Positions 1 through 14,400 of a stretch of DNA of 64,000 bases are shown here, piece after piece. The notes beneath the pieces were generated by a model that worked only from the letters and a program-made list of their open reading frames with translations, was not told where the DNA came from and did no database searches. Numbering within the stretch: the first letter of the stretch is position 1; every line of letters begins with the position of its first letter. The DNA is taken from the NCBI GenBank assembly GCA_900239685.1, contig OENT01000077.1:124001-188000 (forward strand). Direction: 5' to 3'. Source of the stretch: Rotaria macrura. Its lineage: Eukaryota > Rotifera > Eurotatoria > Philodinida > Philodinidae. Made by a program: the position numbers and the translations under genes.

Positions 1-101
1 ATCTCTTAGTTGTTGATGGTATTGACAATAAACTTTCTAATCTTCTTTAGCTACTATAAATTTATTCAATGTCAAAAGAGAAATACATCAGTCAATAACA
101 A

Positions 102-3100
102 TTATTGATAAATTTGAATAGAATCTCCAACATGAATAAAAGCATGATTATATATTTTTGAAAGATTCAATAAAATTCCAAAATTTGCTCTCAGTGAATT
201 GATTTCTCTTCGTTGTGTTTGTAAACGAGTGAAAAGATAACTTCGATTGTTTCCAGTCGACGGATCAACATTAACTATTGAACATCGTTGACATAGCCCG
301 ATTGTTTTCAATTCAATATGATGTTCATTTAAAATAACTAAACGTTTCCATGAATCTTCACTGTAGGGTGAGCACGATTGATCCATTGATTTTTTATCAA
401 CAACTAAATTCGGTCGAAAACGTTCATGTGTTACATTTTCTGTGTCACTTAAACTTGTTTTAATCTGTCTAACACTTTCTTCATTTACGAGAAGAAAAGC
501 ACCTTCATTGGCTAATGTCATTTGGCTATCGTTCGTTCGGCGAGCTAATGTTGCATAGATACCTAAAACTTTAGTTAACCAATGTTCAATTGGACCCCCA
601 TAAATATGACAAGCTATTCCATCATTTAACTGTACACTTGATTTGATAATTGTTGAATCTGAAAACGTTTATCAAAAATAAAACAAATAGGAAATAAAAA
701 GATTTCTTAACGATAGTTGACAAACCATCATCAATGTTAACAATAAATGATGAATGATTATTGGCATTGAGAATAAGTTGATTGTTTTCTAAATTAATGA
801 AAGGTTTTATGTTTGATAATGATGGTAAACGTTTAAGTGTTAATGGATTTAAATTTTGATCAACAATCATCCATTCACGATCATATAAAAACGATATTGA
901 TGATAATGGCCATTCTTTAACTTGCATTGCAGCACAAGATTTTATTGGATAAATATATATATGAGTTAGCATGAAACTTATTTCTTCATCATATTCTTTA
1001 TTGATTGATAAACGTGATAAAAGAGGTGCAACACCAATACCTTGTAAAATAACTTGTCGAAGGAAATTAATCCAACTTTGAATATCTTCATATCGACTCA
1101 TCCAACCAAGACTTAAACGAATACTTCCCAGTGGTTGACGACCAGAGTCGAGAACATCTTCACTATCGATATTTGTACCACAAAAGAGTCCACGACGACA
1201 TGCATGATAATTTTCAAATGATTCACTTGAACCTAGTATTGAGAAAATTTCAAAATGAAGTATCAAACAAAAATGAACACTAAAACATCTTGTATCATTT
1301 TCATTGCCGCTTAAAGTTCTTCGACATGAGCAATCAGATATTAGATGTAGCAGATCAAAAGAAGTTTTGTATTCTATAATGCTTCCTATGAAGTCTTGAT
1401 GCATAAACCTGTGTTGTCTTTTGGAAACTTTGTATATGATTTCTCAATGTCAGGCCTTGAAAAAGAAAAAGTTTTATTTCAGGATTTGATGAACTGTTTG
1501 CATAGGCAATGTATTCCCAAACTGAAATCAAGTAGTGAGACGACAAAATATGATAATATTGTACTTCTTATTTCTTGAGATCACATGAAAATTCTCTATC
1601 AATGTCCTAGTCTCAGAAATCTCATAGAAAATTGTCTGCAAGAGATCTATCTATATTGTAGGATATTATTAGAATATAATAGGAAACCTAATATAATGAA
1701 GAAATAGAGCTGAGTGTAGAACGTCTTAAATATTGATGTGTTCTTATAGTGTATTATGAATATTATGTTTCATTAATTTAAAATATTTAAGAAAAAAAGA
1801 CAAGACAACATTCACAGTATGACAGATTTTATTTATTTTTCTTCCCAATTTACAGCGATAAACTTGAGAATAGTTCCTTGGCATCGATTTGCCGCATGGA
1901 AAATCTATCATATAGAGTATCAAATCTAACTTTTGGAGGTTTTTTCTTTGTTGTTTGTTTTGACGGAGATATACCAAGATCAAGTTGAATTCGAATACAT
2001 TCGAAACTAGCGTGTTATTTTTGAATCAAATGAATGAAGCTCAAATATTAGAATCTTTCGTTTTTGATAATCGAGTTGAAAATGAACTACTATCACAATC
2101 TGACTAAGAAGAGGTCGTTGTTACTAATTCATCTAGTATCAGTCACGAAATTTCCTTCATCAAATCGAAAATAAAATGCGATTTTTTATTCACACGAATA
2201 CTGCGTCGTCGTCGTCTAAGTAGCTTCAATTACGACTTGTTATAACGATTTTGACATAGTGACTAGTTTTATTCAGCTGAATTCTACATAAATCAAAAAG
2301 AAGATCAGACTTCATCCCATGCAAGATTGTTGTGTTCGAAAAACATCCAGAAGATCATATCGATTCATAAGTTCTTCCTCGAAATTGTTGTTACATCTTA
2401 GAAAGTGGTGAGATTCGGCATGCATTGTCAACTATGACTCATGATATAGATCTTTTCGGCACTAAAATTTTCGTTCCTTCGTCTAATACGAAACGAAATT
2501 AGACATACGATCTTATATGACTTTGCCAACAAATTGTTTCACGTACGTATTTTTCAAAATTATTCTATTGATTTTGAAAATAGTTTTCTTAGTCTCGTTG
2601 TAGTGACAACTAAACATATGTGAAACGATTCCTACTTGGTCTTGATCTCGATCATGGTCTCGGTGAACGTGACTAAATTTCGTTGGGCACATCTCTTTTG
2701 ACAACTCATACAATTTTTCTTCAAGTCAAACTGAAATAGGATATTTATCGTTGACATTTATAAATATTTCAAAGCATGAAATAAATTAACACAATCTTAC
2801 CAAGATAAGCTTGACTTGCGCCTGGTGCGCAAAATGTTCCTACACGTAAAATAATATTATGATCAGCAGCAATTCTTTGAATTAAACGACAAGATAGAAA
2901 TTGTCCATGAGAATTATATAAATTAAAATTTAATATTGGCCCATATGAATAACCATTTCTATTCGTGATGCTATTTCTTGCATCATAAAATAAACAAAGA
3001 TTTTGTCCATTTGAATAATTTAATTTCAACATTTCGTTTTGACAGTAATCAATTAAACATTGTGTATGCAATGATATTGATTTATATGTTAATTTATTTG

Positions 3101-4195
3101 TTATTAATTGAAAACCATGACACAATGAAATAATCGTTGTAAATGGAATAGTTCCGTGAACAAATGCATTGATGCCAGATTTATATTCAACATGAGAATC
3201 GTCAAAAGGAGATACATATTCTACACTACCACCACCAAAATAACTGTTTCTATTAAGTAATTTCAATGATTCATTCCGAATAATTAATGCACCTAAACCA
3301 GTTGGATAGCCAAATATTTTATAAAATGATAGAACCACAAAATCAACTGGATATGATGTCAGTGAAAATGATTTGGTTGATAAATATTTTGCACAATCAA
3401 CTAATGTTAACCAATGACATGTTCTGGATGGACATCGATGAATTGGTATAGGAAAAGTCGTTGCTTGATTCGCTCGTGCATTTATAAAAGGTATTAGAAG
3501 TCTATCAAGTGGTGGTCGAAGTCCATTGAAATTATTTTCAGCAGGTGTTGCAAATAGACAATAGTATGGAACATTTGATTCTTCATCAGAAACTAACCGT
3601 GGTGATCGACAAGCGCAACGAAAACACCAATCATCGTTTGAATCTTTGTCTTGATTGTAAATCTGTGAAGGATAATCAATAATTGAGAATGAACCACCTT
3701 TTGATTTTACTTGTTGCCGAATGCCTATGAGACTATTGTGACTATCAATCATGTAAGCATATTCGGATTGTGATGAAAATGGAAATAATGTTGACAATAA
3801 TTGACATGCATGAGTTGTATTCAATGTAAATATAATTGAATAATAACGACTGGATGTATCAAAGGTTGATAAAATTGATTCCATGCATTCTTGAATTAAT
3901 AATAATGATTTCGAATCGTCCTGTTCACTGTGTGGATTATTTAATGTTAACGAACGAAGTTGATTAAAATGAGCATCTAATTGAGATTGAGTATATAATG
4001 TTGTACCAGCATGATCAAGATATACTCGATTAGATGGATAATGATTTGCGAATTCATTTTCATATATTTCATCTATTGTTCCATTAAATCCATCTATAAA
4101 ATTTATAGATTAAAATAAAGTCTACTATGAAAAAAATAGCAGCATCTTGAAAACTTACATTCAGGATGCATAGTCATAAATTCTTGCTTATCCAT
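102..4195 (-). CDS. MOCOS: Molybdenum cofactor sulfurase (4 exons)
   Basis: This enzyme takes sulfur from cysteine and places it on the molybdenum cofactor of xanthine dehydrogenase and aldehyde oxidase, in the cytosol. Exons on the minus strand are 4195-4159, 4093-2801, 1232-726 and 658-102. They join in phase to 797 aa, against about 890 for human MOCOS. The N-terminal class-V aminotransferase/NifS-like domain carries the YLDHAGTTLY motif near residue 37 and the PLP lysine in SFYKIFGYPTG (about K271). The persulfide cysteine is in RVGTFCAPGAS (about C434). The linker GRQPLGSIRLSLGWMS is typical of the family. The C-terminal half is a beta-barrel MOSC_N domain (IYIYPIKSCAAMQVKEWPL) followed by a MOSC domain ending near the stop. 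Intron 2 is 1568 bp and holds nothing recognisable. The donor of exon 3 (GTTTGT at 725) was chosen because only it keeps the frame. Confidence 0.95.
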
Positions 4196-5249
4196 GGCGT
4201 TGTTTAATGCGTATGTATATTCAAGTGTAATATCTTATCTTTTTCTGTCTCTCTTTATCACCATATATTGTTTCTTAAATATTTATTCAGGTTATTTAGA
4301 AAGGCTGAATGGGAACATGAATAACGTATCATGACTATCTATGAATCATTAGTATTTTAACGATTTAATTTGCCAACTAAAATGATATCAAGGACAGAAG
4401 CAAACAAAGTATCATTGAGTGCATCAATAAAGATGATCATCTGTATAGGTGTGTGTATTTTTGAATGTAGTCCTTTGTAATTAACTAGATGACTATAATC
4501 TTACAATTATTACAGAACGATGTCATAAATGAAACTTAGATAATTAATAGTTATTTAATAGTTATTATTAGTAACGTACATAAGTAATGAGAGAGAACAA
4601 AAATCTATCTCTTGATACGCCTTGTTTAAGGAAAGTATCTATACATTATGAAGGTCAAATACAATATCATGTTTTACAATGAGAATGAAAGCATAGAATT
4701 TGATGAATCAATTTAGTTCGTATATTGTTCAGACATCTATTTTTAATTTTAAGTTGGATAGAATTTGAATTTCATACTATTATAAATATGAAGTAGAACT
4801 GGTTTGTTTAATATCATCGGAAGATCTATATAGGAAGTAATCAGTAACGATTGTCTAGGCACGAATAGTACATGTTAGAAGATGGCTTTTATTTGTAAAA
4901 ATCATACTATATTAAATTTGATATTAATGAAATTCTCTAGTCGATTTAAAAAGTTTCTCAATAGGATTCGGTTGTGTTTTTATATTTAGTTTAAATAATC
5001 TATTGCAAGTAATCGGATGTCAGAAAAAATGTTGAATGATTTTGAATGAAACAGAACAACAAAAAGATTTTTTAAATGTAAAAGTGTGGAAAAAATATTC
5101 AAAAATATCTTTCTGCAATTTTCGTGTCCCATATATAAACTTCTTAAATCGTACCATTTGTAATAGATAAGTGAAGTTCAATTGCATATACAATCTGTAT
5201 ACTCCTATCATACACAAACGTTCAAGTCGATAAAACCATATTTTAGCAA

Positions 5250-5516
5250 ATGATTGTTAAATTTAAAGTATTCATAGAAGAAACCAAATATATAGCTGTG
5301 CCAGTTATGTTTTATATTGATGTTCATCAATATGAGATAGATAAATCTTCAGTTAAACGTGATTTCGATACAAAAATGATGTGTTCTTTTAATTCGAGTT
5401 CGAAATCATATCTTCAAATATTACAAAATGAAAAGACTCATTCGATCTTTGATCATGATTATTCTAAAGTTTATCTACAAATAATATTGCGTATCACAGC
5501 CCTACATAAATCTTAA
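5250..5516 (+). CDS. Possible small hypothetical protein, 88 aa
   Basis: This ATG-started ORF has codon use like the real exons nearby (many GAT, CAA, TCA, GTT). It follows a splice-acceptor-like TTTTAG just before the ATG, and a poly-T tract comes soon after its stop. The product (begins MIVKFKVFIEETKY) has no recognisable domain, no signal peptide and no membrane segment. It could equally be a chance ORF or a decayed terminal exon. I cannot assign a function. Confidence 0.15.
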   Translation: MIVKFKVFIEETKYIAVPVMFYIDVHQYEIDKSSVKRDFDTKMMCSFNSSSKSYLQILQNEKTHSIFDHDYSKVYLQIILRITALHKS

Positions 5517-8500
5517 ATGAAAAAGCAATAGTTACTTTTTAAAATGTAGACCCTTTTTTTATTTATTATTCTTTGAAAAAAAAGCAAATACCAGTATGCT
5601 AGGATTCATAAGTATTTTCATGATAACTTTCAACATGCCTATCAATACTGGACATGCTCTGTTGAATGGTTTGTATTTAAAAGACAAACGTCAAGTATGA
5701 ACGTATTTCGATGAAATAGTAATGATATTAAAATGCTCATAGACGATAGAGATGTTCTCAGCTTTTCATTACTACTAAATGAACTAATCCAAGTATATCC
5801 AGTGACTTGATGAGATGTGTCAAATTTATATTAATATTCGTTATTGAAAAAAATTTAACTCTTCAGGAATATTATCAGTGATGTAGCAAATATTATAGTA
5901 TTATTTGATATAAGTGCTAATCAGTGTACATCTATTAGCAGTATATTCGCATCTTGTTTTTTTTATTATAATCCACACATTACTAGACCTCAATGAATTC
6001 AAACTCGCAATCTCTCAATAATGAAACACTTCGTCTGTTAGATTACAAGCATTTTTTTGTGCGAGAATTTTGTATTCATTTTGAGAAAATGATTTCCTGC
6101 AAAAAAAAAAACTTATTCGGTTTTATTAATTTTCTATAACTTTCAAACATTACAAGCCTTGTCACTAGTAACAAGCTTAGTAGAATAGAAAAACGAAATT
6201 TAACACATAAGAATTTATTATTACTCATAGAATAAAATGAAACCATAGAAGAAATTTTCATTTCATCACAATTCAAAGTAACAGTGTACTTTCTAATCAT
6301 GAACAAAAGAAAATCTGTAATACATGCTTTTTAACAACATTCGCATGAATCCAATGTCAAATGATAAAAGTAAATAATTAGAATTCTTACCACTTTTCCA
6401 TGGGTTCAATAATTAGATCTGACGTCGTATTATTTTGTGATCCTTAACCATAACTATTACATGCTTGATGAATACAGTAGTTATTCATGAGTTATTTTGT
6501 CATAAATCGATGTGTGTATCAAATCCTTTGTTAGTTCTAGTGAATACATTAACGAATATGAATGGATGTGATGATGCGACTAGTATGAGAGAACTTTAGT
6601 CGTAATTAAAAATTAACTACTTGTTTCATTTTAGGTTGCACTACGTAGCCATATAAGACGAATTCACTTTTCCTACTCGATAGACTTGGATATTTTTAAT
6701 AACATATCGATTAGAATGTTTTTAAAATTTACAAGATACAAGTCGGTGTTTTTGCTTTTTTATACAAACATATGCTTTCGAAATATATATATATACGCTG
6801 CTAATTCTTTTGAGCGAGTCAAAAGAAGAAGATAATTCATTAATTAGAGTGAAAAACTATAGATATAGAAATAGAATGAGTGAAATGGACATATAGAAGA
6901 AAAGAAAATTTCCACATTTGGAAGAAACCTTATTGATGCAAGGCTTCATTTATTATAGACTTTATTCTATCGCTATCTTACTATTGCTCAAATCTAATTG
7001 ATGAGTAATAATAAATTAATTTTTTATCGTGTTTTATTAAAACTAATCAACAAAAATCAACTCATAAAATGGCTTCGACTTGAACTTGTCTCTGAACCAG
7101 AAACACTAATAAATGACTCAGTGACATTATTGTCTTACCCAAATTATTTTACAGAAAAACAAAGAATTAATTGACAAAGTCATAGTACAACACAGTATTC
7201 AAGTCATGATTGATAGAATTAAAAAAGTTTCATAGATGATACATTAAGATTTTGACATACGAATCTACAAATTCATGCATATAACAACTAATATAGTTTT
7301 GTAATCAATCAATAGTATTTCATAAACAACTCAGCTAGATAAAAATTGGCATCTCAATGAAATCCAGAACTGTGGGTTCATGGAATTCGTAGACAAATTT
7401 TTATAGCAAACATCGATTTATTTAAATAGAAAAACTAAGTTTAAACCAATGAAAGTACAACATGGAACATTTTCAGCAATATCAATAAAAAGGTCTTATG
7501 ATTCAAGAAAAACCAATCACCAGAGAGAAAACCCAAACGAAAGCATACGTTTGAATCAGAGATGAAAGGCAATATCATTGGGATGATTATGGTGGAATTT
7601 GATATTTTCTAGAACAGGAAATCGTGTGACTTTCTGTTGCAATAACCATTATAATGGAAGAAGATATTTTTCCAACGTTAAGAATTTTCGTCACGAGTCC
7701 TACAGTTCGAAAGTAATCAGTTGCTACAAATGATTATTCTACGTGGAAAAGCGAGACTTATAAATACGTAATATTTAGATCCTATTCTTGAGCAAATAAA
7801 ATATTAACACTGCATTCAACATCATCGAGCGTTATTGAATATTTAAATGAGGATATTAATACTTAACAATAGTGTACTGTTCGACATGGCATCATAATAT
7901 TGCTGTCTCTTATTTGAGTGAGATCAATGGTTCTATTCTCATTGGTTTTCTTCATCCATTCACTTTATATGTAGTCTAGTTTAAATTTTCTTCAATATAA
8001 AGTTCTAATATTATTAGACATCATATGTGATGAGATCTAAAATTAGATAATAGTATCGGAATAAATAACTAAAGTCGCATAATAGTTTAAAATGTGTCAT
8101 CAATATGTATGGCACTCTTTGACCGAATAGATTATATTCAAGATGAAAAACTGTCAACGTTTTTAAAAATTTATTCATCCGACCTTCATTATCTAAATGT
8201 TTGTTCGACAAAATTAAATAACATGTTTCAAACAATCTTGACTTTAAAAAAATGTTCAATTTATTTGTTACACGATCGAAGGTTGTCTGAGTTCTAATCG
8301 CCCTCAAGCGCCAGTTGCTTCGAGCTACAGAGAGGATTTTATTTATTAATAGGCATATAACTTTTTTTTTTCATGAAAATTTTTAACAACATCGTTGGAT
8401 ATTAGTTATCTCATCGTATTATAATTGATATTGACTTACATCACAGACTCATCTTTAGAAGAAGGAAAAGTATTTCAGAAGTATGCTTTTTCTTCAGTCA

Positions 8501-10939
8501 TTTTTCTTCAAGGCAACAAAACTAATTAATATGCTGTTAGAATCTGTTATTCATGGAAAAGTTGTCTTCTTTTGTATGAAAATTGTTTCAAGCAATTCTA
8601 CATAGAAGCAATTAATCCAAAAAAGAATTTCAACAATGACGTATGCGAGTGTATACATTCATAATGTATTACTCATCTACTGAATCAATGGACACAATAA
8701 AGATACGCACGAAGTATCGAATTCTTAGGTTTATTTCGATAGAAAAATTAATAAAACAAAAGACAAACGGGATATCATTTTTCTATCGACGACGTTCACT
8801 TGTGTGCTTCCCATGATCTAATATTGGTAAACGTCGATAATCTCGATCAGATCTTCACATGAAACATTGCGATACTAAAGTGTTCCATGAATATTATGTA
8901 CTGTTGTTTACGCGACGAGAAAGCTTCCCATGGAATCAATCCCTACTGATATTTTGATTGGATAACGATTACAACTTGTTGTATGAATATCATTACGTTT
9001 TAGAATGTCTACATGTCTTTTAACATTCATAGAAGTACATGTGTGTATACGGTTATGACCATTACATATTTTCTGATTTTCTCTAACTCAGCAAGCTCTA
9101 TTGGTACGTTTTTTGATCTCGCGAATGTACGAATAGCTGTCTTACAATATGAAACATCGATCTTTTGTGATTGTGGTGAATTAAACAGGAGTACTGACGT
9201 TCGAACAATATTGATAACAAGTCATTTTGATCGTGCATGCGTAGGTGCGCGTGGTTATTCGGAACATTTTTTTCTCGAAACAAACTTAATTTAAATAGTT
9301 TATACCATTTCAAGAGTTTTTTGTCTACCAATTATATTTTGTAATGCAGTGGATGAAACAATCATACGTCTTCTTATTAACCATCTCAATAGTGTTCTCA
9401 TTTAGATCAAATAAAACAATGCTAGGCAGTTTTTTGTTCTGTTTTTTAATCAGTTTCACATGTGTATTCAATATTTTCATATTTTGTGCGTACATTTCGC
9501 CGTGCGCAACTTTCTGGATCGTTGAATACATAACACAGTATATATATTTACAAAGAGAATAGAGATCGTTAAAAAAAAAGGAAAGTTAAATATCAAGTGG
9601 AGCGTGCTTGAAAAACGAATTAGATTAGATAAATAATGCCATAATGGTTTGCATTTTTAATAAAACAAGCCTTTTCATTTGTATAGAATAAAAAGGGAAC
9701 GCTTGATTTCTTTAGTTCGCTTTAACAAAAAAGGCACTATTTATAAATAACTTAGGAATGACTTCATCATCACGTACAAAAGTTTGATGCCATAAACAAA
9801 TAGAATGATGATGGTTATTATTTAGATTAAAAAAAATAAGAACATAGAAGAAAGAAACTGAAATTTACCTAGATTACACAAAAACCTCTCATAATAACCT
9901 TTTTTGTCACGTAGATGATGTCAAATTGTCAAGTAGTATATAAATATATATATGTATATATCAACAAATTAATGATAAGATAACGGACATAGAAAACAGC
10001 ATGAAAATAAAATTGAAATAACTGTCAATTAGGATGACGAAAGTAGCAATCATTAAAAAAATATGCTTCTGTTTTTTTTACTAAGTTGCATTTGACAGGA
10101 ATGAAGTGCATCAAATATACATACATTTGCTTTTCCAAAGTGAGTCTTCAAAATCATTAATGCTGAAATAGTCATGCCTTCTTTAAATAATCTGGTCTTA
10201 AATATATTTTCTTTCGACTCCCTTCTCATCATAGGTATCTTTCAAGTTTTTTTCCTTTTTTTTCGTAATAGGCGATTCTGACACTAATCTTGTTAATTAT
10301 TATAATAGACAATGAATCATAGGAATATTTCATGACATAAAATACACAGAAAAATAATTACTAACAACTATGGATGAAGACCAGCGAGAAGATTATGTTT
10401 CTAATAGAAGAAAAGAATTTAGTGTATGAAGAACTCTTTCTTATTCATACTTGATTTACGTAAGATTGAGACTTTTTGGCTATGAAGAATCAGCTGAAGT
10501 GTATTTGTTTTAATTGAAAAGAAAAGAACATGAATGAGCTGTCATTATCTTTTTTGAATTCTTGTAACATATAAGACATTCCATGTTACCATATGGGGTA
10601 ATTATGTTTTAGATAATTTTCATGAACTTCTTGCTAAATTACCTATTCATAAAGAACGTCCGGATCATTTTCACATCGTTTGTGATACTATGCTGTAATA
10701 TACAATTTATAGTTGACTTTCTCATTTTTTATGGACATGCAGTCATGAAAAACAAACAAGTTTTTTTTAGAAAAAAAATGAATCTGCTTGTTGAAATCAA
10801 TCACTTAACAATTTTTAATAGATAAATTTCATGATCATTCTTAACGAAAAACCACATCACATAAATAGCTGATGAAAATCTATTCTGTTTGAAAGAGTTT
10901 GACTTTTTAACATGAATTTTACTTTAATTGAAGACGCAT

Positions 10940-11480
10940 CGTATAGAACACAACCGACCTAGGAGATTCATTCTCATAATATGTCACGGCCAGATCCGAT
11001 CAAATCCTATCGAGTTTCACCAAGATCACATAGGGAAATCGTCAGTGTGCTGGTTAAGGACCTGCATTCGGATCCCCAATATCGGAATCAGAGAGTAAAG
11101 ATTGTGGAAACTACCATCAGGAAACAGTCCACATTTCATGAATGTGTGGACATCCTGGTGAGCGTGAGCAACCTGAGTAATCAAAGTATACAACTTCTTA
11201 CAAAGTTCGTTTTGATCGCAGAGGATTTCAACTACAGCTTTTCCAAAAACCTCTGAATGAAATGCATATATGGCTTAAATAATATGCGATAGAAGAGTAT
11301 AAATTTTGTATGTCGCATCTAAGCATGCTCATCGAATCTTCTTCAAAAAAGATTGGAATTCGGTAATAAGCACCGATTGTCGGTTCCGATGTTGATTTTC
11401 AACCCCAAATTCTATCGGATTTGTGTTATGTGGTAGGATTCCATCAGATCCGATAGTATTTGGTATCAGATTCAATCACC
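10940..11480. repeat. GC-richer patch, probable decayed mobile-element fragments
   Basis: This segment is less AT-rich than its surroundings. The right part contains ATCAGATCCGATAG at 11443-11456, followed closely by TTTGGTAT. The same 14-mer occurs inverted at 23329-23342, in the foldback element of the 22.7-26 kb island. This suggests a diverged copy of the same repeat family. A 91-aa ORF at 10981-11256 lies in the left part but matches nothing I know. No terminal repeats or target duplication are visible here. Confidence 0.35.
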
Positions 11481-14400
11481 TGGAGAAGTTCGGCAAGTGT
11501 GCTATTAAAAATATGACAATGTGCAAACTACTATTGCAATTAATAGTAAGCAACTATACGTGTTCCATAATCATCTATGATTTCAATATTATATTAATGG
11601 TGTTCACCTGATGAATTTTGTTCACATCTGCTTTAGAAAATATTCTTGCAAAAAAAACAAGCATTTTAATATCCAAAAGTATATATTGTCACCTATGGCA
11701 GAAAACACTAGTGACACAGCGTGAGACATTATGAAACAAAAGTGAAGAGTAGTATTGTTGGATTTCAAAAACTGATGGATCCATTCAAAGACCAGTATCA
11801 AATGTGACGGGAGAGGCTTCTTTGCACGTCGTCCAAATTCTATTGAAACCCTTGTAAAAGTTAGAATTCTTATTCACACGCGTAATATATTTCTATATCT
11901 CTTGGTATTAGAAATTTGAAGATCACAAGATTGGGATACGATAGATCTATTTGTGTAAGTGTTGGTTTATGAGCATTTTTCACCAACGCATGCACATTTA
12001 TATGGCATTATGTTCTTTTCAAGTTCTTGCTTTCTGAGGTTATGTCTAATTGTCAGTAGTTAATTTTTTGAAGAATTTATTCCAATCATAGTCGAGTATA
12101 CATAATATATCTATGTGTACAGAAAATTTTTACATCGTGACCTTAAAAATTCATCTTAAACGTCTTTTATGAATAGAATTCAAAGCTAAATGTTTATAAT
12201 TAGTAAACACAAATATTTTGTCATTATTTCTACTTCCTTCAATTCATATTCTTCAAGTCTTTGCATTCACCATCACAAAAAAACTCAATTGCACCTTCTT
12301 ATCATGCATCACATCAATATGATTTGAAAAAATTATTTTTAGATGAATATATCACCAATCAGATTCGTACGACACTTAAGCTAATAACAATTATAATTTC
12401 TATGACTATTCGGAATATAATTCAAGTATAAGAATACAAGACGCCATGTATGTGCACTCGTTTACCAAACTGAATGGACAAGAGACACACGAACATGTCT
12501 TATCTGTTAACATCAAAGTCAATCAGTATATGATAAAATTGATCTGCTCTTCAAAATAAAAAATCTTGAGGTTAGTCGTGAGACAATGCAGACTTCAGAA
12601 AAGGATTATAGTAAGTTAATATAAATAGAATAGTTGTAAGTTACTGATAGAATGACACAATCCAGTTGGTTCTATCATTTCAATCAGTTATTTCTTTCGT
12701 TCAAAAGCAGCAATTTTGCTATTGAAATAATGGAAAATTTTTATGAAACTTATTACTGAATATTGTGATTATATTTTTACACTAGATTAACCGGCTCTTG
12801 TATATTAACTCAATACATAGAAAGAAAAAAAAGGAAGTGAGATTTTCTTTTCGAAATGACTATAAATAAGATCTTTGACGAAAGAAAGTCATTATATTAT
12901 ATTAGTAAAAAATTATAGTTTTCATCAACAACCTAAGGTAATGAGAGATGGAAGCATCCTAACTGATTAAACATCGGTAAAGCTTTCTTGAGTTCTTTTC
13001 TTTTTTCTTCTAGAAGATTACTTCATCTTTTGAGACCTTTTTCCTATGTCATATACTCAAGCATAGTATTTTTTTCTTTGTAAGTGTTCACGAGACGCAA
13101 ATTTTTTCTTTCTTGACAGTAAAATATAGAGGAATGAACGACATCAATTCACTGTAGCTTCTAACATCATTCCTTTTTTAATACTCAACTATAAAAATGC
13201 AGTTCATTTATTATTCTGTTGAAAATATGTGCGATAACACATTGTTTTTTTTTCTGATGTATTCAATTCTATTGAATACTGATAAATAATATTTGTAATG
13301 ATTGTGAACTACGAAGTAACGTACGCAGGTAAGTAAAAAATTTTCTTTTTCACCTCCGACGAGTTCATACTTAGTTTTTTTTTGTGTCTGTTCTTCTCTA
13401 AAATGAGAAACATCTTTCATGATCCACAAAATAATCTGATCTAACATCAACAGTTAACCTATTTAAAGTTGACGAAGTTGATCATCAGTCATATAGTTTA
13501 AATTATTTTGGTATGTATAAAATTAGGATATGATTATATAAAATATATCCATTATGAAAACGATCCCTTCGTTCTACACTTGACTTGTTTTTCTTCGCAT
13601 GCATCATTTGATAATTTAGTCATTGTACGTGAATGCTAATCTTGTGTGTATCATCAACGCTGTTCTCAATTCATTCAAATACATTTTTCGAATGAATCTG
13701 TTGTCTTGAGAATTTATGAATGTCCTACGGTTGTTTTTGTTCGTAAATGTACATATGTATTTTATCATCGAAAAAAAAAAGATTTCTTCAATGTTTACCA
13801 TGAAATACTATAGATCGAATCGATTTTGTTGAAAATCTTATGTAGAAAACCTTGAATTTGTTATAAAATTATAGTTGTTAGATTACTACTTTAGCACTAC
13901 AATTCATAAAGTTGAGAATAATTTTCTAGTCACTATTAGATAATCATGAACAATAGATTGGTCTTAATTATGCTGCTACAGTTGTACTTGAGTTGCATAT
14001 CCTGTAGTTCTTTAGCATGATTATAAGCATAACAGCATTATTTATCATTAGGTCAATCGTTGTCTTGTCCTTTCGCAACCAATATATCATATTTCGAATT
14101 TTTCTAGACGAAGACTATTGAGCTTTCCTAAAAAATGGTTCAACGTAGATCATAAAATGAACTTAACTATGTAGAAATATAAAACTTGAAGACAGTCAAG
14201 ACTTGAACCGTTTTCTTGTCCATTAACCTATATTCATTTCTGTAGTTCGATTTATATGCATGAGAAAATACAAATTTTCTTTTTCAACACTAAAGAATTC
14301 TCTTGCCGAGCATTGATGCCTACTAGTCTTCATAACCTAGTGCTGTAATATTTTCATTACGAAACATCAGCAGAACATCAACAAAGCCTAAAACAAGTAT

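Noticed and set aside
5996..6050. Minus-strand segment resembling the 3' half of a tRNA (GAGTTTGAATTC box).
   Set aside because: No cloverleaf, no matching acceptor stem and no intact 5' half.
10981..11256. 91-aa ORF beginning MSRPDPIKSYRVSP with codon use richer in GC than its neighbours.
   Set aside because: No recognisable family; the composition is explained by the local repeat-like patch.
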